DNA of 64,000 nt from Coprothermobacteraceae bacterium (GTDB taxonomy: Bacteria > Coprothermobacterota > Coprothermobacteria > Coprothermobacterales > Coprothermobacteraceae), in NCBI GenBank assembly GCA_013178255.1, contig JABLWY010000001.1:490503-554502 (forward strand), in the 5' to 3' direction. Both the position numbers and the translations under genes were made by a program. The notes under the pieces were generated by a model. The model ran no database searches and was not told the DNA's origin. It saw only the letters and a list, made by a program, of their open reading frames with translations. Below are positions 8,113 to 16,724 of this stretch, one piece after another (position 1 is the stretch's first letter; each line of letters starts with the position of its first letter).

Positions 8113-8462
8113 GGGGGCGAAAAGGTCTCGACGGCGAGCTGCAGTTTCTCGCGGCAGGTGGGGTTGGCTGCCACACCCTTAAAAGGGCAGCAAGGCAAAA
8201 AATAAATGCCGAACCAGTAGCAATCGCTGCTTAAGCTAAGCAGCCGTCTCTCCAGCTGAGGTCACATAGGTTGGAAGAGGCGTCAACGTTTGTGACGGCC
8301 TTTGGTCGGTGGCACCGGCTGACCAAAGGTAACCGATCGGTGCTGGGTTCTGCAGTTGGGCTTCCTGGGCTGCAGGGCCGAGACGCCACAGGAAAGCTAA
8401 GCCTGTAGATGCGAGGGATGGGGGTTCGTCGGACGCGGGTTCGATTCCCGCCGCCTCCACCA
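8113..8462 (+). ncRNA. ssrA: Transfer-messenger RNA (tmRNA)
   Basis: The 5' end GGGGGCG (8113-8119) pairs with CGCCTCC (8452-8458) of the 3' acceptor, with one G-U pair, and an encoded CCA ends at 8462. The 3' T-arm contains GGTTCGATTCC. The tag reading frame begins at the GCA resume codon (8190, or 8187 in the same frame) and reads ARQKINAEPVAIAA before TAA at 8232-8234. Length of 350 bases is normal for one-piece tmRNA. A TAAAAT element about 10 bases upstream may be its -10. Confidence 0.95.
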
Positions 8463-8623
8463 AACACTCCAGAGTTGTCTGCGTTTTGGCTCCCCTGAGG
8501 CACGGTGTCTCACTCGTGCTCTTGATTTGCTACTGCGTCGCACCAAATATGGTATATTAATTCAAAGTACAAAGTAACAACGGGCAACCAAGTTCAAGTC
8601 TTGGAGGAGGTAAAGGAGAGCAT

Positions 8624-10077
8624 ATGCGAAACTACTCAAACGAGAGGGTCTCTACCGGAATAGAGGGATTGGATGAGGTAATGCTTGGAGGATACATAAG
8701 GCAGAACGCTTACTTGGTGACGGGACAAGCTGGAACAGGTAAGACAACATTGTGCCTGCATTTTCTTGAGGAAGGATCGCGTAACGGAGAGCCAACTCTT
8801 TTTGTCAGCTTTGGTGAGAAGGCAGAACAGATAATGAAGAACGCTAAGAAGCTAGGCATGAAGTTGGAGAACGTGGAATTCCTTGATCTGAGTCCTTCTC
8901 CTGACTTCTTTGCTAGAGCTGAGATGTACGATGTCTTCTCTCCGGCTGAAGTGGAGAGGGAGCCTGTAGTGAAAAGCATTGTATCAAAGGCGGAAGAACT
9001 AGCTCCTAAACGCGTAGTCGTTGACTCCATGACGCAGTTGAGGTACTTGTCTAGTGACATCTTCCTCTTTCGCAAACAAGTTTTGTCCTTCATACGGTTC
9101 CTAACCGAGGGCGGAGCAACAGTCCTTTTCACAGCTGAAGCTAGCGGTGACGCGCCAGATGACGACTTGAGGTTCTTGGCTGACGGAATTATAGAGCTGT
9201 CAATGGACGAAATCGGCAGTAGTGTCGAAGTCTCCAAATCGAGAGGTTAGGACTACATTTCAGGGAAGCATTTCTACGACATTGTTGACGGCAAGGGGAT
9301 GGTGGTTTATCCAAGGCTACTGCCTATTGAGACAGTGGCGTTTGCGTTCGAAAGGTTGTCTTCGGGCGTACCTGAGATCGATGAACTACTCGGAGGAGGA
9401 ATAGAGAGAGGTACTACGACAATCATCTCCGGGCCGAGCGGAAGCGGCAAGACAACACTTGGGATGCAGTTCATAAAGGAAGCTGCAGGTAGGGGCGAGA
9501 GAAGCGTTGTATACACCTTCGAGGAGAGTGTAGAAAAACTTATTGAAAGATCCCAGAGCGTTAACATTCCAGTCAAACAGATGCTCGAGCGGGGGACGCT
9601 GGAGATTGTTAGGGTGGAGCCGCTCGTTCATACAGCGTACTCTTTTGCGGACATGGTTAAACGGGATGTCAAGCAAAATGGCACCAAACTAGTTATGGTG
9701 GACTCGGTTTCTGGCTACCGCCTTGCTGTAAGGGGCGTCGAGTTGGAGGCGCATTTGCACGGACTGTGCAGATACCTTAACAATATTGGGGTAACGGTGC
9801 TGATACCTGTTGAAATGAAGAAAATCACAGGAGACCTTCAAATCGCAGAAGAGAACATAAGCTACTTGGCTGACAACGTGATTCTTCTGCGGTACATTGA
9901 AGTAAGAGGCGAATTGCGGCGTGCTATAGTGTTCTCAAGAAGAGGTTGGGGGACTTTGAGAAAACGCTGCGCGAGTTCCAGATTACTAGATACGGTATAA
10001 AGGTAGGAGAGCCACTGAGGAACATGCGGAACATCCTTTCTGGAACGCCCACAATAGAGGGCGGAGAATTGAGTTAG
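8624..10077 (+). pseudogene. KaiC-like two-domain ATPase, disrupted by an in-frame TAG and a frameshift
   Basis: The DNA encodes a double RecA-domain KaiC/RadA-like ATPase (KaiC in the broad sense, found in archaea and bacteria as a signalling ATPase). Domain 1 runs from ATG 8624 with Walker A GQAGTGKTT; domain 2 has Walker A GPSGSGKTT. The first half ends at TAG 9248-9250 after VEVSKSRG, but the same frame continues at once with DYISGKHFYDIVDG, which is normal family sequence, so the stop is internal. Near 9929 one base is missing: restoring a G gives [19 protein letters not shown] and the frame then runs to TAG 10075-10077 ending in IEGGELS. A strong GGAGGAGGTAAAGGAG precedes the start. Unless these are assembly errors the protein is not made whole; domain 1 alone (208 residues) could still be expressed. 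Confidence 0.85.
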
Positions 10078-10085
10078 GAGGATGG

Positions 10086-10466
10086 TTGATCACGAAGACA
10101 GTTTTGGTACTCAGTAAGCTCCCTAAGAATGTTGAGTTGATGGGACAGGTTCTTAGTCGGTACGACTTGGAAGTTGTGAGTGCCACATCTTATGAAGACT
10201 TGCGTAGGCTCATTGATGCCGACGCTTTCGACGCTGCTGTCCTCGACATAGGTGGATTTGACTCCCGAATTTGGGCTTTCTGCGACGAACTTAGAGAAAA
10301 ACATAGACCATTCGTGTTGATTTCGCCTACGCCAAATAGAGATTTCATGAGCCACGGTTTCTCAAAAGGTGCCCGCAGTGTGCTGACAAAGCCCATTGAA
10401 TCAAAGAGCTTCGTTGCGATTGTGATGGAGATGCTTGGGGGCGATGACAGCTTTGGAGAAGACTAG
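10086..10466 (+). CDS. Receiver-domain protein (response regulator without output domain)
   Basis: A 126-residue CheY-like receiver. The strand carrying the likely phospho-acceptor reads AAVLDIGG, and the conserved lysine is in LTKPIES near the C-terminus. The acidic pocket at the N-terminus is weak (VLVLSKLPKN), so phosphorylation competence is uncertain. The start is a TTG at 10086 preceded by AGGAGG (10076-10081) that overlaps the stop codon of the KaiC-like gene, so the two are translationally coupled. The 3' end overlaps the diguanylate cyclase. No histidine kinase is encoded nearby. Confidence 0.7.
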   Translation: MITKTVLVLSKLPKNVELMGQVLSRYDLEVVSATSYEDLRRLIDADAFDAAVLDIGGFDSRIWAFCDELREKHRPFVLISPTPNRDFMSHGFSKGARSVLTKPIESKSFVAIVMEMLGGDDSFGED

Positions 10467-11337
10467 CAGGGATAGAGTCTTGCTCATGATCTCAAATAGG
10501 GTCAATGAGTCTTTGCTGCGGGAGGAGCTCAAGCGTAATTACACCATAGTGGAGTACGAAGGCTCTGAAATGTTAAAAGGGGAGCTATCATGGGACATCA
10601 TCATCACCGATGGAGTGATGCTGAAAAGCAACTACAACGAACTTGTCCAGTTGCGATCGAGAGTCTTCCCGCAGTTCATTCCTGTCTTACTGCTTACGCT
10701 GAAGCAAGACCTGTCTTTGGCGGAGAAAGCTCTGCACGATGTTGTCGACGAACTTATCAGGTTGCCAATTGAGAGAGTTGAGCTGCAGGCGAGGCTCGCT
10801 GTATTGTCTAGGATCAGGCTCTACAACAAGATTCTGGCAGAGCAAACTTACTTAGATCCGCTTACAGGTGCTTACAACAGGCGTTTAGTTGCCGATATTG
10901 CTGACAAACTCGTTAGCAGGTTCCACAGGGATCATCGTCCTTTCAGCCTATTAGCGATCGACATTGACAACTTCAAGAAGGTGAACGACAACTTCGGTCA
11001 CTTAGCCGGCGACTCTGTACTGAGAGGTATTGTCAGCGTTATCAAGAGTTTAGTCCGTAAACACGATTTCATCTGCAGATGCGGTGGAGAGGAGTTTGCG
11101 GTCCTCTTGGACAATACGGACCTACATAAAGCTGAGCGAACTGCCGAACGCATAAGGGCAGCAGTCGAGCAGACACAGTTCGATATTGGCAATGGGCAGC
11201 CGGTGACGGTCACCGTTAGCATAGGGGTTTCTGCAATGAAGAAAGGCTTCAAGGATATAAGAGACCTAATGGAACTGGCGGACAGAGCGCTGTACGAGGC
11301 CAAGAGAAGGGGAAAGAATACGGTAGTTTCGATGTAG
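10435..11337 (+). CDS. Diguanylate cyclase with N-terminal pseudo-receiver domain
   Basis: Synthesises c-di-GMP. The N-terminal third resembles a receiver (VLLMISNRVN, WDIIITDG) but the lysine position reads RLP, so it is probably a pseudo-receiver. The C-terminal GGDEF domain begins at LDPLTGAYNRR; the active-site signature is GGEEF at residues 217-221, and an inhibitory I-site RxxD (RKHD, residues 208-211) lies exactly five residues before it. Active and feedback-controlled enzyme is therefore predicted. TTG 10435 has GGAG 4 bases upstream; ATG 10444 is an alternative. Third member of the KaiC-receiver-GGDEF operon. Confidence 0.88.
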   Translation: MGAMTALEKTSRDRVLLMISNRVNESLLREELKRNYTIVEYEGSEMLKGELSWDIIITDGVMLKSNYNELVQLRSRVFPQFIPVLLLTLKQDLSLAEKALHDVVDELIRLPIERVELQARLAVLSRIRLYNKILAEQTYLDPLTGAYNRRLVADIADKLVSRFHRDHRPFSLLAIDIDNFKKVNDNFGHLAGDSVLRGIVSVIKSLVRKHDFICRCGGEEFAVLLDNTDLHKAERTAERIRAAVEQTQFDIGNGQPVTVTVSIGVSAMKKGFKDIRDLMELADRALYEAKRRGKNTVVSM

Positions 11338-11574
11338 GGCGGTGCACGGCGAGAGACAAATATCTGCTGTTGTCGATTCAGTACTCAACAGATGCGTGTG
11401 GCTTTCAAGGGGTTGGCCTGCAATCGGTCCTGAGCGCTTGACTTCACCGAATTTGGTTGGATAGCAGAGCAAGGGCACTTTGGGGCTGCAGCAACCAAGT
11501 TGAGCAGGGGTTCTGTGTGAGTATTTGCAGATGTGGGGTGTTAAGTGCGGAATCGGGGCGGTGAGAGGGTATCT

Positions 11575-11805
11575 ATGTTTGTTGACAGGTTCGAGAAGAC
11601 GCCGCAAGGGGTTGTGGTTGTCATAGAGGTAGATGTGGGTCAGTTTGTGGAGGTCGCCTTGGATGATTTCGTAGACGTAGTGCATGAAGGCGACGCTGTG
11701 TACAAGGGCGAGGACGGTAAGTGGCATGTGGACAAGGAGCAGACAGAGCAGAGGCGTAAAGTCATAGAAGACCTCATGGATCAGTTGTTCACCGATGAAG
11801 ATTAG
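11575..11805 (+). CDS. DUF3006 family small acidic protein
   Basis: A 76-residue acidic protein matching DUF3006, a small beta-rich domain of unknown function that is repeatedly encoded just before secreted ComEC-like MBL hydrolases. It reads MFVDRFEKTPQGVVVV and later VHEGDAVYKGEDGKW. The ATG at 11575 is preceded by GAGAGGG; an upstream in-frame extension to 11545 lacks a better start. It overlaps the MBL gene by 11 bases. The 237 bases before it (11338-11574) show nothing recognisable. Confidence 0.75.
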   Translation: MFVDRFEKTPQGVVVVIEVDVGQFVEVALDDFVDVVHEGDAVYKGEDGKWHVDKEQTEQRRKVIEDLMDQLFTDED

Positions 11806-12655
11806 GAAACTTGCCGGGAACTCCTTAACTGTACTTTCGGCGCTCATACTGGTTGGCTTACTGGCGATCATACCTCTTTTTCAAGGAACCCCCTACAAAG
11901 GCATTAGTGCTCATTTCTTCGATGTGGGACAGGGCCTGTCAGTACTCATCAGGCTTCCTGAAGGCAAGACCCTGCTGTACGACGCTGGGCCGTACAGCGC
12001 GAAGAACACCATCATAAGCTACTTGAAGAGCCAAGGTGTGAAGCGGATCGATTACTTGGTTTTCAGTCACCCTGACGCTGACCACATCGGCGCTGGGGCA
12101 GACGTCATAAATAGCTTTGAACTCGGGGCGATTTACATGCCCAGGGTATCTAACACAACAAAGACCTTTGAAAACCTGCTTCGTGCTATCCAAACAAAGA
12201 AGTTGGCCATCAAGGAAGCGAAGGCAGGAGTGGCGATTGCAGGGCCTAAGAACACGATTATGCAGTTCATTGGGCCTGTTTCCTACGATAGGGACATACT
12301 GAACAATAGCTCTGCTGTTTTGCTAATCAGCTTCGGCTCGTTCTCCATACTCTTGACAGGCGACGCAGAGAAACCTGAACTATCATCAATGCAAGACGCT
12401 TTCTCCATTGGCGAAGTCACCGTATTCCAAGTGCCTCACCACGGCTCTTACGGCAGCCTTGATGAGGAGTTTTACCGTACCGTAAAACCCAAGTACGCCG
12501 TAGTTTCAGTGGGTGACAACGATTACGGCCATCCAAACCCTAGGGTCATTAAGGCTCTGGAAGCAGCAGGGGCCAAAGTTTACCGAACGGACCTCAACGG
12601 TCACATAGTAATAAGCAGTGATGGAAAGACTGTGCGCATTAGAGTTCAACGCTGA
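11795..12655 (+). CDS. ComEC-like metallo-beta-lactamase-fold hydrolase, secreted or membrane-anchored
   Basis: 286 residues with an N-terminal hydrophobic anchor or signal (about residues 9-27) followed by an MBL-fold domain like the C-terminus of ComEC. Metal ligands visible are HPDADHIGAG, GDAEKPE and VPHHGSYGS, then the GHPNPRV segment typical of this subgroup. The domain is predicted to face outside. The ComEC MBL domain is thought to degrade the non-transported DNA strand; whether this stand-alone protein is a nuclease is inference. Operon partner of the DUF3006 protein. Confidence 0.83.
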   Translation: MKIRKLAGNSLTVLSALILVGLLAIIPLFQGTPYKGISAHFFDVGQGLSVLIRLPEGKTLLYDAGPYSAKNTIISYLKSQGVKRIDYLVFSHPDADHIGAGADVINSFELGAIYMPRVSNTTKTFENLLRAIQTKKLAIKEAKAGVAIAGPKNTIMQFIGPVSYDRDILNNSSAVLLISFGSFSILLTGDAEKPELSSMQDAFSIGEVTVFQVPHHGSYGSLDEEFYRTVKPKYAVVSVGDNDYGHPNPRVIKALEAAGAKVYRTDLNGHIVISSDGKTVRIRVQR

Positions 12656-12749
12656 CCAGTTGTGTACCCATTGGTGAGTGCATCGCTGAACACTAGTGGG
12701 CTCTCAAGGGGCTTATCAAGCATAATTAAATAAGGAGATTTTCAGGCCG

Positions 12750-13805
12750 ATGACGCGAGAGTATACAAGAGCTGTGCTTATGGCCGTGCTTGCTGCGGTC
12801 CTATACGGGATTTCGGCGCCCACAGCCAAAGTGCTGTTGGAAGGCGTGCCTCCGTCGTTCTTGGCAGCACTGCTATACCTCGGCGCAGGCGCAGGAATGG
12901 GTCTTGTCAAGCTTGCTGGAGTTCGTCGGTCGAGGTCAGTCGTGGAGGCGAGCCTCTCCCGCAATGACTTGCCCTACGTGGTAGCCATGATTCTGCTCGA
13001 TATTGCAGCTCCCATATTGCTTATGTCTGGTTTGACGAGTACTGACTCGTCGACAGTCGCGTTACTCAACAACTTTGAGATTGTGGCTACGGCGTTGATT
13101 GCCCTTGCAGTTTTCAAAGAGCACATAGGTCCGCGAATGTGGACTGCTATAGTACTGATCCAGTTAGCTGTCATCGTGCTCTCAGTTCAAGACCTTTCAA
13201 GTTGGCAGTTCTCTCATGGCGCTCTGCTTGTGCTGGGAGCTACCTTATGTTGGGGCCTGGAGAACAACGTGACTAGGTCTCTCTCCATAAAGGATCCCAC
13301 CCAAGTGGTAGTGCTGAAAGGTTTTGGTTCTGGTATTGGTGCTCTGTTGGTTGCCTACGCTGCTGGGCGACTTAGAGCAAATGTAATGTACATTGCGCTA
13401 TCGCTGTTGTTGGGCTTCGTCGCTTACGGCCTCAGTATTTACTTCTATGTTAGAGCGCAGCGTACTTTGGGTGGTGCGAGAACTAGTGCCTACTACGCGG
13501 TTTCTCCCTTCGTCGGTGTACTGGCCTCTTGGATTTTCTTGAGGGACCCGATTACCCCCAGGTTCTTGGTTGCCTTACTAGTCATGGCTCTCGGTTCTTA
13601 CTTTGCCATCACTGAAAAGCACTCCCACGTTCATGTGCATGAGCCCGTGATTCACAACCATCGGCACACGCACGACGACGGGCACCACCTACATACCCAC
13701 ATACCGCCTGTCAAAGGTGAACATGCGCACGAGCACGCGCACGAACTCCTCGTCCATGAACACGAACACTTGCCTGACTTGCATCACCGACACAGGCACA
13801 AATGA
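12750..13805 (+). CDS. EamA/DMT-family transporter with histidine-rich C-terminal tail
   Basis: Drug/metabolite transporter superfamily protein with two EamA repeats (about 10 transmembrane segments, residues 5-288). After the last helix comes a 61-residue tail from about residue 290 containing 23 histidines in HxH and HH patterns (for example HAHEHAHE). Such tails bind Ni2+, Zn2+ or Co2+ in metal transporters and chaperones, so a metal-linked role is possible though EamA proteins usually export amino acids or metabolites. ATG 12750 has AAGGAG upstream. Stand-alone gene, convergent with the glycosylase gene. Confidence 0.85.
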   Translation: MTREYTRAVLMAVLAAVLYGISAPTAKVLLEGVPPSFLAALLYLGAGAGMGLVKLAGVRRSRSVVEASLSRNDLPYVVAMILLDIAAPILLMSGLTSTDSSTVALLNNFEIVATALIALAVFKEHIGPRMWTAIVLIQLAVIVLSVQDLSSWQFSHGALLVLGATLCWGLENNVTRSLSIKDPTQVVVLKGFGSGIGALLVAYAAGRLRANVMYIALSLLLGFVAYGLSIYFYVRAQRTLGGARTSAYYAVSPFVGVLASWIFLRDPITPRFLVALLVMALGSYFAITEKHSHVHVHEPVIHNHRHTHDDGHHLHTHIPPVKGEHAHEHAHELLVHEHEHLPDLHHRHRHK

Positions 13806-13844
13806 GAGTGCTCGTTTCTGTGCCGCCGTGTTAGTTGGTGCGGT

Positions 13845-14468
13845 TCACGCTACTAGGCCTCGGTTTATTGCCTCCCATAGGTAGAGGGACAATACCGTTC
13901 GATAGGGTTTGAACTTCTCGCTGTAGGGCACGAGAAAGCTCTTCGCAGGTATCTCCGGCAGGTCGTGTAGCCATTTGATAGCCTTTCTAAGGCCGAAATC
14001 CTGGACCGAGAAAACATCCATGCGACCTAGGGAGAAGATGAGAAACATCTCTGCCGTCCAACGGCCAATACCCTTGACCTTCGTTAGTTCTGCTATCACC
14101 TGTTCATCATCCAAATCGCCAATACTTGCTAAATCCAGTTCGCCCGTGAGTACCCTGTGTGCCAAGTCTTTCAGGTATCCGACTTTGCTGCGCGATAGGC
14201 CTACTTGCCGCAGGCACTCCTCAGAGCAGTGCAGAACCCGCTGTGGCTCAACGACCCCTAGCGCATTTACTATCTTGCGCCAAATAGCGTCTGCTGCTTT
14301 CATTGACAACTGTTGGCCAGCTATGGCTTGCGCTAACGCTACAAAGTAGTTTGGTTCTAACTGAACTTGAACGGTGCCCAAGGTTTGGACAAGCTCTAAA
14401 AAGCGTTCATCTCTTCGAGCGACCGTAAGCACGGGCTCATCATCGGCATGTAGCACTAAGTAGTTCAT
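13845..14468 (-). CDS. DNA-3-methyladenine glycosylase (AlkA-type, HhH-GPD)
   Basis: Base-excision repair enzyme that removes alkylated purines. The helix-hairpin-helix is LTKVKGIGRWTAEMFL and the catalytic aspartate lies in FSVQDFGLRK about 20 residues later, which is the AlkA/MagIII arrangement. There is no Fe-S cysteine cluster, unlike EndoIII/MutY. 207 residues, a compact single-domain AlkA. ATG 14468 has GGGAG 7 bases upstream; a GTG two codons earlier is possible. Confidence 0.85.
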   Translation of the reverse strand: MNYLVLHADDEPVLTVARRDERFLELVQTLGTVQVQLEPNYFVALAQAIAGQQLSMKAADAIWRKIVNALGVVEPQRVLHCSEECLRQVGLSRSKVGYLKDLAHRVLTGELDLASIGDLDDEQVIAELTKVKGIGRWTAEMFLIFSLGRMDVFSVQDFGLRKAIKWLHDLPEIPAKSFLVPYSEKFKPYRTVLSLYLWEAINRGLVA

Positions 14469-14572
14469 ATTCACGCTCCCTCTTTGTTCTGAGTCCTGTC
14501 TAAGTATAGCCTCTTGGCAAGCGCGGTTATCCGTGAACCAATCAGTATTAGCCCGCAGACCTCGTGGACATG

Positions 14573-14585
14573 TACAATTACTGTG
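14573..14585 (+). promoter_or_regulatory. -10 element of an apparently leaderless YkvA-like mRNA
   Basis: TACAAT at 14573-14578 is followed by exactly 6 bases and then GTG 14585. No Shine-Dalgarno is present. Confidence 0.45.
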
Positions 14586-14953
14586 TGAATCTCAAAGAGC
14601 GCGCAGAAAAGTTGAAGACCGACATACCTGCCTTGTACATAGCACTGGGTAAGAAGGAAACGCCTGTGGCCGCAAAAATATGTGCAGGGCTCGCGGTTGC
14701 CTATGCTCTTTCGCCTGTGGACCTAATTCCGGACTTCGTGCCCATCTTAGGGTACTTGGACGACGTTGTCATCCTTCCTGCCTTGGTAGCTTTGACCGTC
14801 AAATTTGTACCTAAGGATGTGTTCGAAGAGTGCCGCAAAGAGGCACGAGGGTTGTGGGACAAACCGAAGTTAAGCAGATGGTATTTCGCATTACCCGTCG
14901 TCGCCTTGTGGATTGTACTCTTTTGTGCTTTGGTTCGGTTGCTGAGAAAGTAG
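14585..14953 (+). CDS. YkvA/DUF1232 family membrane protein
   Basis: DUF1232 protein of unknown function. The family signature is clear: AYALSPVDLIPDFVPILGYLDD (given here as 14697-14760 on the DNA) forms a conserved hydrophobic hairpin, and a C-terminal transmembrane segment (ALPVVALWIVLFCALV) follows. The frame also opens at GTG 14564, but that start would lie upstream of the TACAAT box; starting at GTG 14585 gives VNLKERAEKLK and fits a leaderless transcript. Stand-alone gene between two unrelated units. Confidence 0.75.
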   Translation: MNLKERAEKLKTDIPALYIALGKKETPVAAKICAGLAVAYALSPVDLIPDFVPILGYLDDVVILPALVALTVKFVPKDVFEECRKEARGLWDKPKLSRWYFALPVVALWIVLFCALVRLLRK

Positions 14954-15087
14954 ACTCGCGTCAAAAGAGGATCACGCCTCGCATTATGCTCAGTTGATAC
15001 GGACTTAACTTTCTCTCAACAGTTTCTGGCTTGAGAAAGGGACTTCTTGGGTTATATTGAATTACACAAAACCAAGAAAGTGAGGCG

Positions 15088-15669
15088 ATGCAGTATGGGA
15101 TGCGGTTGTGGTTGTTGTTCAAGGAACTTCAGAATCTGCCTCACGTTGTCCGACAGGACATTGAGGCCCTCTTAGAGAAAGACCCCTCGCTGCGCACGGC
15201 AGGCGAAGTTTGGCTGCATGCCGGGTTTCTCAGTCTCCTGTGGTACCGTATCAGCCACGCATTTTACCTATCCAACTTTCGCTTTCTAGCCAGATTGTTC
15301 CACCTTCTTAACCGCATTGTCTTCAGCGTGGACATTCATCCGGGAGCCTATCTCGAACCTGGTGTAGCCATTGATCACGGAGTTGGTATTGTCATTGGCG
15401 AGACTGCCATTGTTGGTGCAGGGACACTCATCTATCACGGAGTAACGCTGGGGGCACGGCGCCTTACTAGGGGCGTCAGGCATCCTCGCGTAGGGCGCAA
15501 CGTGGTGCTAGGAGCGGGTGCGGTACTGCTTGGCGCCATCGAGGTTGGCGACCGAGCAAGAGTTGGTGCAAACGCGGTTGTACTAGAACATGTCCCGGCA
15601 GGTGCAACAGTTGTCGGCAACCCAGCAAGAGTTCTCAATGTGGCAGCCAAAGGGGGTGACGCCGCATGA
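15088..15669 (+). CDS. cysE: Serine O-acetyltransferase
   Basis: Makes O-acetylserine from serine and acetyl-CoA, the first step of cysteine synthesis. 193 residues: an N-terminal helical part, then a left-handed beta-helix with hexapeptide repeats including the diagnostic AIDHGVGIVIGETAIVG and YHGVTLGA (catalytic His-Asp region) and VVGNPARV at the end. It lacks the long N-terminal domain of enteric CysE, so it is the short EpsC-like type. ATG 15088 follows GTGAGG. It overlaps the cysteine synthase gene by 4 bases, a direct pathway pair. A TTATATT element near 15051 may be its promoter. Confidence 0.92.
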   Translation: MQYGMRLWLLFKELQNLPHVVRQDIEALLEKDPSLRTAGEVWLHAGFLSLLWYRISHAFYLSNFRFLARLFHLLNRIVFSVDIHPGAYLEPGVAIDHGVGIVIGETAIVGAGTLIYHGVTLGARRLTRGVRHPRVGRNVVLGAGAVLLGAIEVGDRARVGANAVVLEHVPAGATVVGNPARVLNVAAKGGDAA

Positions 15670-16526
15670 TCGGCAGCACACCTTTAGTGCGCATAGACCC
15701 TTACGGTATTTACGCTAAGTTGGAATGGTTCAACCAAACAGGGAGTGTGAAGGACCGCCCCGCATTATTCATGCTCATGGGCGCCATGTCAGAAGGTAAG
15801 CTGGAGCCTGGTGGCACCGTGGTGGAAGCTACGTCAGGAAACACAGGGATTGCGTTGGCAGCTATTGGCACGCGCTTGGGGATGCGTGTCATTATCACCA
15901 TGCCTGACAGCGTTTCTAAGGAGCGCGCTGCTCTAATCAGGCAGTACGGGGGCGACGTTGTTTTGACCCCAGGTGACAAGGGTATGAGGGGTGCCATGAA
16001 GAAGGCAGAGGAAATAGCAGCCGAAACTCGCGCCTATATGCCCAAGCAGTTCGATAACCCCTACAACCCCTTAGCCCACGAAATGACCACGGGCTCCGAG
16101 CTTGTTAGGCAGATGGAGTTTGCGATAGATGCTTTTGTAGCGGGTGTTGGCACGGGAGGCACCATAACAGGGGTTGGGCGCGCACTACGCAAGTTCTTTG
16201 GCCAAAGAGTGTTCATCGTTGCCGTGGAGCCTGCTGGGTCACCCGTGCTCAGCGGCGGCCCGGCAGGTCGTCATCAGATTCAGGGTATAGGCCCTGGCTT
16301 CGTGCCTTCCATATTTGATCAAGGCCTGATCGATCGTATCATAGCAGTCACTGACGAAGAAGCCTTGGAAGGTGTGAAGGTACTCAACAAGCTTGGGTTC
16401 TCAGTGGGCATATCCTCCGGGGCCAACTTCATGGCCGCCCTACGTCTCAAAGAGAAGCGAGGCTTTTCTCGCGTTGCCACGATATTCCCCGATGACGGGA
16501 GCAAATATGTAAGCGTCTTGGGATAG
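15666..16526 (+). CDS. cysK: Cysteine synthase (O-acetylserine sulfhydrylase)
   Basis: PLP enzyme that replaces the acetyl group of O-acetylserine with sulfide. The PLP lysine is in GSVKDRPA (K29), the substrate loop is TSGNTGIA and the phosphate-binding loop GTGGTITG. 286 residues; the N-terminus is about 12 residues shorter than typical CysK, starting directly at IGSTPLVRI. The ATG overlaps the cysE stop. CysK versus CysM specificity cannot be told from the sequence alone, but pairing with cysE favours CysK. Confidence 0.9.
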   Translation: MIGSTPLVRIDPYGIYAKLEWFNQTGSVKDRPALFMLMGAMSEGKLEPGGTVVEATSGNTGIALAAIGTRLGMRVIITMPDSVSKERAALIRQYGGDVVLTPGDKGMRGAMKKAEEIAAETRAYMPKQFDNPYNPLAHEMTTGSELVRQMEFAIDAFVAGVGTGGTITGVGRALRKFFGQRVFIVAVEPAGSPVLSGGPAGRHQIQGIGPGFVPSIFDQGLIDRIIAVTDEEALEGVKVLNKLGFSVGISSGANFMAALRLKEKRGFSRVATIFPDDGSKYVSVLG

Positions 16527-16724
16527 GGGATCGGCCTCGATTTACGCAGCTGTCTACCGTTGATGCTGCAGCATAGATCTTTGAGGTATTTGGGTTTGAG
16601 CTCAATTGCTGTCCTTCTGTGACTTACGGTTAGGCGACCCCATATACATATTGCGCATACTAATGTAAAATGGGAGTTAAGGCTTTCCATTGCTAACAGT
16701 GGGCTGGGCCTGTGGGGTGAGGGT

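Noticed and set aside
8486-8525. Terminator of ssrA
   Set aside because: GAGGCACG against CGTGCTC needs a bulge and a 10-base loop, and the following T-run is poor; not strong enough to annotate.
9248-9250. TAG read as pyrrolysine or programmed readthrough
   Set aside because: No pylT or pylS is visible and other genes in the window end in TAG normally. A second lesion (frameshift near 9929) fits decay or sequencing error better.
11338-11574. c-di-GMP riboswitch or other RNA after the diguanylate cyclase gene
   Set aside because: No GEMM-like pattern or stable hairpin was found in this 237-base gap.
12675-12710. Terminator after the MBL hydrolase gene
   Set aside because: A 9-bp stem with two wobble pairs and a 14-base loop can be drawn, but no T-tract follows.
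8452-16724. Genomic island integrated at the ssrA 3' end
   Set aside because: tmRNA genes are common integration sites, but no integrase was found and I saw no second copy of the ssrA 3' end downstream.
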